64,000 nt of DNA from NCBI GenBank assembly GCA_026874595.1, contig CM049306.1, positions 19,273,019-19,337,018 on the forward strand, in the 5' to 3' direction. Shown here piece by piece: positions 39,698 through 51,700 of this stretch; position 1 is the first letter of the stretch; each line of letters begins with the position of its first letter. Source of the stretch: Sipunculus nudus. Its lineage: Eukaryota; Annelida; Sipuncula; Golfingiida; Sipunculidae. The translations under genes were made by a program, and so were the position numbers. The notes under the pieces were generated by a model. The model was not told the DNA's origin. It saw only the letters and a list, made by a program, of their open reading frames with translations, and did no database searches.

Positions 39698-39769
<72 letters not shown>

Positions 39770-42700
39770 TAGATCCGTGATCTGTATTTGGACCAGATAT
39801 GATGATAGCAACATGTCATGCCGAGAATGATTTTATCTTTTATTATTATACTTTATATGGATTGGCCAAAGGGAACGCAAACCCCTCTGGCATATGACAC
39901 TGATGTAATTAATTCCCAGTTGCGCATAAAAACATCTCACCCATGAAACATTTACTAAAAACTACATACAACGAACTCTTTAGAGCAAAGACCAATTAAA
40001 GCATTGCAAAGATTTTATTAATAATACCACTTTTTAATTATTCTATTTTAGTGCTTGAAGGGGCGGATCCAGAATTGAGAAAAACTGGGGGTGCAGACCA
40101 GGAAAATCAAGGAAAAATACCTAAACAAAGGTCAGGAAAATAAGGGGGCGGGGGAGTTCAGGCCGCAAAGAATGACCTGAAAGCCTGTAGATTGCGGTGG
40201 CTGAAAAGTGGATGGGGGTCCGGAACGCAAGGTCCCTCCCCTAGATCCGTTCCGGCATTGTTTTTTATATCTTTTAGACTTAAAACTGAGCCGCTTAAAG
40301 TGTCGAAGCACCTTTTGCCTAGCGGATGAGACCAAACGGGAAAAATTGAAAATATTAATAATGTATCTTAAAATTTCAATATGATTTTCTATATATATCG
40401 ATATGCAAGTTTGTCCATGCAAATTTTGCTTTTAGATACAATTAAAATCCAACTAGAAGCTATAAATCTGGCATTTGATATATAGAATTTACCTTTGAGT
40501 GTTTCGAGTCTGCCATGAATGACGTGTAGTCGTTGCCGAATCCGGACCGTATCGGTGAGATAGAGAACACATCATGGACGCCATTTTTACCCTGCAGTTC
40601 CGCCGCCAGCTGGTAACTGCGTCCGTACATTAAGAACTGCCTCAGGATTGGTGAGGACACGTTATTCTCCCGCCACAACACGTAGGACCCGTCGTGGGTA
40701 CGACCTGTAAGAAATGGAGACGGAAACAAGTCAATTGGCCCAGATAAATCGATCACGAGCAGTAAAGGTCAACTTGTCATTATTAGAACCCAGCTATGTA
40801 TTAGAGGGTCCTATTCCGATATCTAACGCTTATTAACTAACCTTTCATAAAAAAAAACAGGTCAGAAAACGCTGATCCTACCGCACATATGCTATTCATT
40901 TTGTTTATGTCCACATGTAAATAAGCCAAACAAAAGCGACATCTGGCGGCAAGTCAGACGAACCAGAATTTAAAAACTTGTTTTGCAACTTGTGACCTTT
41001 CAACAGCTAAAGTTACCTGTTTTTTTCCTCGTTGTAAACAGTGCTTCATTTACTTGCAGTTTGCTGCTAAAAAAAACACAAACGTCGGTCACAGAAGCAT
41101 TATAAGATTTTACTTAACTTAGCTTATGAAAGTGTCATTACTGGATGTACAGAGAAAAGAAATTAAGTTAATATGTTAAATATGATCGCTTTATGTAGGT
41201 CCAAACATATAAAGGATAGATTGATGCAAGGAAGATATGAAAGATGAATTAAATGTGTTTTAAGGAAAGGGAGCTGTCCCTAGACAGAATATGTATACCT
41301 TTTTAGTCGCAGAAGCGGAACCAAGGGAGTTCCAGAGGTCACCCCTCCCCCCCCCCCCCCCCCCCCCCGGCCCCTTTCATTCAGCCGCCGAAACCGTTTT
41401 TTAAGGGTTTCAGACCAATTTGCGCGGCCTGTATACCCTTTTCCGGATTTTGGAACCTGTTTTAGGTTTCGTAGGGACTATATATTGTATGTAGGGTGGG
41501 AAACCATTCGAAGTAAGAAATAATGTGATTTGAAGGGACTCTAAATGATGTATTTAATGTAGAAAACCACTAAGAGTAAGGACACAGAGTTCTATTATTG
41601 AAATCTTGATGGAAGGCCTGCATTGTGGAGTCCTGTTCCCCCCTGATTATCGGCCGGATAATAAACACAAACATCTATAGTTATATGATGACATCATGGG
41701 TCATAGAGTTTGCTTTACTTTGAGAGGCGTTGAAATAGAACTGTCCCTGACCACAGGCGCTTGAATCCCTATTTATAATAAAGTCTTCATAGCTCAAAAG
41801 TTCTTAGAGATAATACGACAAAATCAGGTCAAACAACCCAATAATAAAACGGTAATACTGTGTTATCACTTGTAATATGACAAGGCAGGCAACTCGCCAA
41901 AACCATTCGTCCGATAATGAGGGAAGTTACGTTTCTCGCCCCTTTAAACTCGCTTTATCTTCCTTTTATGCGTAATTTATATGATCGTTCAATACTACGG
42001 GAGTTACAGAATCAAATTTGTCCAATTTTCATTGTTTTCAACCATCAATACAAGCTTCCTGGATAACCTTTTGTGGTGATGTCTGAACTTCGATGTCATC
42101 CATTCCAAACAGTGGCGAAAGCGGCCTGCGTTGACAGTAAAGTGATGCTTAGTGGCATGACCTAACGTGACCGATCTGGAATGGCTGCCGTCGAAAGGTT
42201 TTGGCTGAGTTGCCTACCTTGTCATAGTACAAGTGATAACACGGTATAACCTGTTTATTATTGGGTCGTTTGACCTGATTTCGTCGTGGTTTCTTTAAGA
42301 ACATTGGAGATATAAAGACTTTATAATAAATAGGGATTCAAGAGCCTGTGTCTGACGGAGAGCTTATGAATTACTAGTATCCACCACTGTCGAGCTCTTA
42401 TGCCCAATATCAGCATTAAAATGCTTGAGGCCACACAAAAATAATAACTGGGAACAAAAATATTGCCAGCAGGTGATTTTTTTTGTTACCGGTAGACACT
42501 TAATACGTGGAATTTTGCCAGCTTGCCTAGTAAATGCAAAAATTTGCTTCAATTCTTGAAATGGTGTATATGATCAACACAAAATTTAATTAGCCCATTT
42601 TCCATGTCTTTAAAATTGCTTTTGGAGAATTTGTGTCATAGTACAAGAAAGCAAATTGCCAAGGACCTGGTCTTCATTTGTTAACAAACAAAATTTGATA

Positions 42701-45700
42701 AACGAAAAATGGGAGCGCCAAATACGTTGAACAGATATTTTATGTGTATGGCCTAAAGAAAAAAAAACCCAAAGACATAAATGACGCTTTTAGGTACTAT
42801 TTCATAGCTCATATTCAGTTAATTTCCGTCGATGATTCAAACGTTTGTCACTGCAAGAGTTTGCGATTATATATAAAAAGCTTAACAAAATATTTACTTG
42901 AAGGGCGCGAGTTCGTCTAAGATGTCTGGTTTCAAGTCCTTTTATAGAGTACAAGTTTCATAGTTGAAAGAATAGATATTGCAAAATATTTATCGAATAT
43001 CCGGTATGTCTGTAGCCTACTCCCGTATCCTAACACAACGCGCCTTTGATGACGTTTCTCTTCCAAGAAAAAAGTTAAAATATTGTGACTAGGAGTAACC
43101 TTTAGCAAAAGAAAACAAGAAAATTGATATTTAAAACATTGAATGAGACATATGGAGGTCAAGGGGTTGACAGACTAAGACCTTGGCAAAGATTTGCTTC
43201 AAGTTGTGAAGGTCACACTTTTTGTCAAATAACAGAAAACTGTCTTATTGTATGTAAATATTATTATATATATTGTACATGTCTACTGAGCCTGACAAGT
43301 GAGATTCTCGTTAAGGTTTTCATCTAATCATCATGTAAACTATAGATATAAATGGAAATTATATCATACCTGTGGATACTGTATAGGTAACCTGGTGGTC
43401 ATAAACATATGACTTGGAACAGCAAATTTGCTCTGTGTGTGAATCAATATATATATATATATATATATTAGAAGAGTATATATCATCTTTTTTAGAATAA
43501 GTAAAATCTGTCATTTTTAGTATACAACTTAATGACTTGAGCATATACGGGTTATATTATAACCTAATGTGCAAGGCAACCACAATTCACTGTTTTCTGT
43601 GCAACAAATGATCTCTTTAGAGATTCTAGTATTTGTGCCCTATCAATACTACAATTGTAAACACAGTTTATGTAAAATGAAGGATATATGGTAAAAAATA
43701 ATTCCTCCTTGTCAAGCCAATAAGAAGTGGTGATAGAGTGTTTAATGTGAGTGACAGAACGGAATTTCTACATTTTACTTTTATGTCTTCGCAAAATAGA
43801 TTATCTGTTCTTTTAAATGTAGCTTAGACAAGCATTATTTGGTATATTTGAAATTTTATTAGCAAATGAATACCTGTTATAGTCATACTTTAAAGCCAGC
43901 TATGCACCTATGCCTGTTTTTATTTATATGATTTCTGAGTAAAAATGTGTACATATTAAAGATCTGTAGGTAAATGTCAAGAAAGATTATTATAACGCCT
44001 GTGACTGTAGCCATGACAACATGACACTAAGGCCTTCCAAAATAACTTATAAGGGCCTGTAAGTCATTATGCAAGTCATAATAGAACACCCATTCTAAAG
44101 GTCGGATCAAAATGTTTGCTCTGTGGTAGTATTTGACATCAGAGGCTTATACGGTCGCTTTTTATTTGCTTAATAATGAAGGAAAAATGTTGTTGCACGA
44201 AATTAATTAAATAAGTTAACTCCTTTCTTCCCTATGGCACCGATTCACACAAAGCTGTCAAGCCATCATGACGGACGAAGAGACCAACTTTCCGAGTAAA
44301 ACTAGCCTGATGTTTATAATAACTGCTTCATGAATATACGTAATTTAACCGTGAATGTAATAATATCTTTTCCAAACGGAATAACATCACTGAATGTCTT
44401 ACTTCGGGAAAAATATATCTTCAGTTAATTAGATTTCGACGTTTGGATGGCGGACTGCCGCTACTGTGACTGATGCCTGAGCTTGTTATGTAAACAAACT
44501 ATCAAAAAGCATGCGCCAAAGCTGGCAAACAGAAAAAACATGTAACCCAGGTGGTTCTTTGCATATATGCAAAATTTGAAAGGTCACTAGTTTTGATAAT
44601 TTGTCATAGACAAGTTGATAAAAATGAAACGAACAGCCTGTGTGAGGTGGGATCATCGTTTTCTGGCTTATTTTTGTAAAAAGTTCAAGAGATTATCTTA
44701 AGTTAATAGACGCTAGATATCGGAATAGGCCCCTTTAAGAAGTCATTTTCTTTCCTTATTGTTTAACATTTTAGTTTTATCATTTTTGTTTATTATATGA
44801 TGAGGCATTAAGTTTAGATATTAACATTATTTGTTTCATATATAACTGTATGAACAATATATTCATTTCTTTTTATGACAAAATTAATTTTTTTGTCAGG
44901 TGGTTTGTTGGTATTGGCACTGTAAGTATAAATATGTGATAAACGAAAATGATTTAAAAAATGAATTTGGCATTAACGTCCATTATTAACTTTTTAATTT
45001 CATTTTTATAAAGCGAATTAAAATGATTTACTTATTAGAGAATCAGTATAATATATAGTCCATAATATATAATAAACATCCGTAAACACACGTTTTTATA
45101 AACTTAAAGATAATTTTTATAAACCTAATCGTACAATTTATACGATCTGCTGATTGTTGATTGAGCTGTCCAATCTTAATGCAAATGGATAAATGTTAAC
45201 TATCATTGCGACTTAGCCAAGAGTCTATGTAAGAAATGCCAAGCACTTAAGTGAAAACATCCTTGACCTTCATGCCACGAGGTTGAAACAATAAATAAAC
45301 AAGACGTTGACAGAAAAAATAAACACCAGGGTCTTTGCAAATACCCTGACCCAGGAGGCCTTTTTTCTCCAAGCTAGACAGCTATAGTAGTTGAGTTACA
45401 CAGGATAGAGTTTTTGAAAATGCTGGTATTATATTTTCTAGTTCAGACAGCTGGTTTTCTTGTTGGGTACACAGCCTGAAGGAAGGCTTTCTGTGGGCGG
45501 TTCCTTGAACCTCAAGTGGCCTTATCAACGTATGGCTGTTATCTTTTACCGTCTAAACAGTATTAGTCCTGTTTACTCTCCCTGACTGCACTGTAAGTAT
45601 GTCGTGCAGCCAGCCATCCAGCACGGGTGGAAAGCACCTAGAGACATGCATACCTCCTCCAACTTTCTGGATCACCATTTCCTGAATATTACCAAACATA

Positions 45701-48700
45701 TAACCTTAAATATATATGACTGCACAAGCAAGGATAAATGTGTGCCACGGTTCATCATCGAGGGTTGCTTCACAGGCCAGCTCTGACGACCAAAACCAAG
45801 ATGGTCCAATTCGGTTACACCGGTGTACGTTGTACGCCGGGGACACGTCCGCCCATTTCGTAAATTCACACCAAACTTGTTCCGTAATATAAGTGAATGA
45901 CTGTACCTGACCCCAGCGCACACTGCGCAGAATCGGACTCACAAGAGGTTTGAGTAGAAACGACCTCTGGCGGAAAAGTGCCCCAGGCCGGGACAAATAG
46001 CTCACTCTCTCTCGACGGTAAATAATCCTTCATAACCTCCTGGGTTCGATGGTGCTCGAGATCTGGGCTATCTAGCACCTGTGGCTCCAGCTAGCACAAA
46101 ATTTAAAAAATATATATTTAAAAGATTTGAGTAAACTTGCTAACAAACAAACCGATCAACTAACAAACGACGACAAAACACATTACCTCCTTTTGAAGAT
46201 AAACATACAGACCGTCGTCTCTGTTTGGCAGAATCAAGTTTGGATGAGAAAAATATATTTCTGTCGTTATGACACCACCACTGATTTGTGCATTTGTCTT
46301 AGTAGAAGAAATAAATTACAGTATGCTTAAAACGACACCACTAAATTTCGTGCATGGGTACTGGGGAATGCCTTGTTGCAACCACTATTGTATCAACGTT
46401 CAGTATTGTAATAAGTATTACAATATTGGTTGGTAAGGGCCAGTTTTTGCCAACCACTATTGTAATAACGTTCACTTTTGTAATAATTATTATAAAACGG
46501 AAAATTTCCCATATTCGGTGAGATTTTCCAAACAAATGACATTCCCCGATAAAACCCACACAATTCATACTCAGTATCCTCCCAAAAGCATAAGTTTGTA
46601 TTTTATATATCATTACCCCAGTGACCGTGTCGAGCAATCGCTATTGTAATAACGGTCACTATTGTAATAAAAACAAGCGGTCACTTTTATCTCACCACTG
46701 AAAAAATAATTTCCCTCATCGTTCATCTTGAAATGCCACCATTGTTTTATATTTGTGTAAATTCAAGTCTAAATTGCTTCAGATTTGTGGTATTCCAAAC
46801 GTTATAATCCACTCTTACATCATTACGATACATAATTTATTACAACAGTGAGAGTAATTACAATAGTGACCGGGTGGTGCAAGCACTTATAGTGGTTGCA
46901 CGACATAGTCACTATTGGGATAACTCCAGCCTGATGATCCAGTAGGCTCGGGTGTAAAAGCCAAACAGACTCACCTTTTTTTATTATTTTATAAAAAGAA
47001 TTAAAACCTCGTAAAAAGTATAAAAATAATAAAATTGTAAAAAAATGTATAGCAGTTTTAAAACAATAAAGAACAATTTAGGTATTAAAACAGTATAAAA
47101 AGTATAAAATTATAAGAAAGTATAAAAGTATTAAAATCGTATAAAAAGTAAAAAGTATTACAATAGTATAAAAAGAATTAAAAGAATATAACACAGTATA
47201 TAAGTATTTAAAAGTATAAAAAGTATGAAAGTATCAAAACAGTTTAAAAAAGTAATAAAACGGAATAAAAACTATTAAGTACTTAAACATTAAGAGTATG
47301 AATATAGTATAAAAAAATAAAAGTATTGAAACAGTTAAAAAGGATTAAAGTAATGAAGTTATATAAAAGTATCAACGTTTTAAAATAATATAAAAAGTAT
47401 AAAAGCAATATATAGTATCAAAGTATTATATTAAAAAGTATAAAAAAGTATTAAAGTATTGAAACAGTTTAAGTATTGAAACAGTATATAAAAAGTATTC
47501 ACATACTGATATGGTATAAAAAGCATGAACGTATTAAAACAGTATAAATAATTATTTTAGTATTGATACAGTATAAAATTATTAAAGTATTAAAACAGTT
47601 TTAATGTCTATGATAGGTATGAAATCAGTATAAAAAGTGTTAAAGTATTAATACAGTGTAAAAAACTATTAAAGTATTAAACCAGTGTTACAAGTATGAA
47701 AAGTATTGAAATATTATAAAAAGAGTAATGAAATAGAATTAAAGCATACATGTATGAAAACAATGCAAAAGTATTAAGGTATTTAAACATTACAGAAAGT
47801 ATTAAAGTATTGAAACAGTATAAACAGAATTAAAGTATTAAAACAGTATAAAACACATAATAGTATGAAAACAGTATAAAAAGTATTAAAGTATTAAAAC
47901 AGTATAAGAAGTATTAAAGTTTTAAAAGAGTATAAAAGTATAAAAAAAAATTATTGAAACAATATATATAAAAAGTATTAAAGTATTGAAATAATATACA
48001 AAAAGCATAAATGTATTAAACAGTATATAAAGTATTAAAATATTAGTACGGTCAAGATCCTGTATGATTCTTCAGATCAACAGGATATAGATAGCGGTAC
48101 TTTTGCCCCTCTAATAAAAGAGAACCCAAGAAGCTGTCAGAGTGCCATCTGTGTCAGTCGTCGGAAACTTGAACTGGAAATCTAAATGAGGCAGCAACCT
48201 GATTTGTCATATTTGACAAAGCCTCGACGCCTTCAGATATCACTTGAACGAACAAGACCAAGAGTAAAATATGGCTGTTAACTTTCTAAAAGCAATGGTA
48301 AAAATTAGTCTTTTGTATTTATCTTAAATTTAAAAAACTTCATAAAATGCTTCATTTTAATTCAGACGATGCCTTTAGCCGCCATCCTGAACTTCTTAAT
48401 TGGCCTGAAAAATCACTTATGCCTATCTGTAAATTATTGAATTTTATATCACACTCATATCAAGGCTATACACCTCATTTGACCTTGCATTTGACCTTGT
48501 ATGAGTTTGCACACATTCTGTTATATTTTTGTATACTCATTCATGTTTTCATTCATAACTCATTGATAATATTTACCTTATTTATGGTTTCAGTGTTTGA
48601 TGATTATTTCACAAACTCGTTGTCCGTCAGTATATAGCGGTTCAACTTAAAAGTTAAAAGACCCTGGTGCTATGACTGTCAACTGATTTGTAGTTCTGTC

Positions 48701-51700
48701 CTACAGGCCTCGGTTATGTTGACTTGCAAGCTTTATTACAAGTGCTTAAGTACAAGTTTTTGCATTTCTACATTTACCTGCGAATACATCTTGTTAATCG
48801 TTTGTTATGGTTTGTCATATATCCGACGGGAGTCCTCAATGACTGGCGCACGGCTGTGTATACGGATACTACTTATAAAGGCAGTCTTTTGAATCCCAAT
48901 TATACAAGATTTATCATTAGCTTTTACTTTTAATAATCAATATTCTTTTATTTGTCGTATCTTGTTTCCAGCCAATAAAAATTCTATTAACATTAATTAC
49001 CATTTACCACAATATTTAATGCTGTAGCGCTCAGTAAACGGTCGGGGGTTCGTATAGTCAATTTGCAATATCATGTTTATACAGATAAAGGCGTCTGCGT
49101 ACCAATGCTACTTCATCCCTGAACCCTGAGTCCTCTAGCTCAGAACGACCCAGTAGACCTCTCGGTCCTGGCCCCTCGTTATGTGTTTACCGAACACGCT
49201 GGAGAAAACATAACCTTAATAGACCTTGTGGCGGGTTTAGTGCAGCCCCAGATTTATTTATCGCAATTGAGCATTAACTTAGATGTTTGTGTCGGCATAA
49301 GAAATATCGTGCCTAATAAAGGTCTACCAAAACCTTATGTTTCTGCATAGTATATTAGCTTTCTTTACCTAAAACCCATGTAACATTATGGATGGAAAAT
49401 TTGGAAAAGTGGCCTTAAAAAACCACTGATTTATTATTAACCCGGACACTTATAAAAAGAGTGAGAATATCACCAGTGGGTAGAATAACTGTGACACAAA
49501 TAAAAGTAAAAGTGGTAAATATTTGCTGAAGAAAATATTTATCATCAAGATGATGGTCTGAAAATTACAAATGAGCCTATACACATGTTATGTATATCAC
49601 CTGATTACCCCTGGTGACCCATAGCGTTCCTGTGGTCTAGTAAATATGAATTCTGAACTAGCGACATAAAAGGAGTCTTAGGCGCATTCAGAGGCTGTCT
49701 ACATGTACAATGTAAAATACAACACGTGACGCTACCATGATTAATGTTATTTACAAATGTGCAAAGCAATAAACACGGGGCAGCTGCACGTGCCAAGTCA
49801 TAAAACAAACCTGCTGTGTAACAATACGCGTGAGTGGCACTTGCACCATGTCATATAAAACATTCTTAATACATGTATTACAAAATATGAGCCATACGTG
49901 TGATAATTTTGTCATTAACCGACTAAAGGCATGTTGTCAATCAGATTCAGTTACCTTGATTCCCGCCAAATGAGGCGAGTACCGAACCCGTGTCACGGTC
50001 CGGTTATTACGATTATATATCGAACATCTCGGTTTAAAAAGTGCCGGAATGATCTAGTCAAACGCCCTTGACCAACTAGATGAATTCAACAGGATATGAT
50101 ATCCTGCGTATAAAAATTCTCATTGCTCTCGAAGTGTCTTACTGGTATATTGTAAATAATAAGTTAATTATCATATATCATGTCATTATTATATATTAAA
50201 AATGTCTTTTAGTCCCCCGCCGTCGCCGAAGGCGCAGTCGGCGGGGGATATAGAAATGATGAGCGTCCACCCGTCTTTCCTTTCGTCTGTCCTTCACAGA
50301 TTTGACATTAACGCAGTAACTCGAAAAGAATTTTAGGCACAACCACCAACTTGCAGTATTGATGCACCTTAAGATAGGTTGGGTCAAGTTCGAATATGGA
50401 TGACCTTGATGCATTTTCATGGTCACAGAGGCGATAATGCTAAAATGATGTTTACGCAATAACTCGAAAAGAATTTGAGGCACCGTCACCAAACTCACAG
50501 CATTAATACACCTCATAAAGGGCTACTAGGTCATGTTGAAATATGGATGACCTTGATGCATTTTCAAGGTCACAGGTAATCTTGGTGGGTGACATTGACC
50601 CATCTAAAATTCCATACAGGTATTCACAACATTTTACTGCCACCACAGGCGGGGGACACACTAGATCTGTTCCACATTTTCCCTAGTTTAATAAAAAAAA
50701 TTTTGGGGAGGTAACCGCATCCATTTTTTATGCTGTCTTATCTAATCCTTCATCTAAGTATATACATCTGCAGAGTTCCATATTTCGGTTTGGGACTACG
50801 TGAAAGGGCGGTAGGACTCGCTTTCTATCTTATTTTTTTTTTGTATCCTTGTGTCATCCAGGCCCGCTGTCTACCGGGTCCTGGGTGTGTAATCATCCCC
50901 ATTGCTGGGTCATAACATCGAGGGGCACCCAAAGACGCACTCGTTTGTAAGTGATACACGGCTGTGTCGCGCAGTCTTCCCATTAAGCCAGCAGAGCGCT
51001 CACCCTGGATGGGGGCCGACCGTGAAAATCTCACCGCCTCGGCTGAGATTCGAACTCACTGACCTCCCGGCTTTGAGTCCTGTGCTCTGTCCCAAGACCA
51101 CCGAAGCCGGTTTTATTCTAAATGTAAATGTTTAAAGATGTTTAATTTTGCCGGTAACCATTATTCTGTGATCATTGAGAAGCATTATAAGTAAACGCCC
51201 ATGCTTAAATCTAGAAATATAACTTTACAGCCCTGTCACGAACCATTCCCGTCAACATAAAAAGGTGATACGCCTGATATAAAACCCTTTGTGCATGACA
51301 CCGTTCTGTCTACTATATTAAAGTAGTGTCTTATTTTTAGCCTTTTTAGCCTTTTTTTTTGTTTCAAAGCTCCTTCTCTTACTTAATGGTCCACGGTAGC
51401 CTGATCTGTCCTAGCATTGTTGTCCTACCTTAGAAACACTTTCATGAGACAACGCGACAAGAAATACACCCAGAGACCAGCGCTAAGTGCACAGCTGATG
51501 TGGTTTTTCAGACCTAAACACTCTCTGGATAGGCCCTAAAACCCCTTATGATCATGACCTGGTCATACATGGTCAATTTCAATGGAATTTGTGGAAGGTT
51601 AAACAATATCTTCCCTTTTTTACTATTTCCAATTCTTTACACAATATCGCTGAACGATTTCGATGAATTATAAGATTTTGTGGTCGGATCCGCCACCAGT

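Larger units (their letters stand above)
36106..40492. other. Spondin intron 2 remainder; poly-C cluster, (TA)n and an unexplained ORF
   Basis: Poly-C runs lie at 38661-38671 (11) and 38688-38703 (16), the latter followed by CCCA repeats. A 92-codon minus-strand ORF at 37629-37907 looks fairly protein-like but has no recognised domain. A small repeat (GTGCGGTGGG-TC-GCGTTTTCTG) at 36817-36845 recurs at 40855-40885 (reversed) and 44638-44662. No further spondin exon is needed or seen. Confidence 0.5.

Noticed and set aside
45604-46078. Overlapping ORFs on both strands, possibly an exon of a transposon gene
   Set aside because: Part of the segment is a dispersed repeat also seen at 10658-10730, and none of the frames shows a protein family motif.
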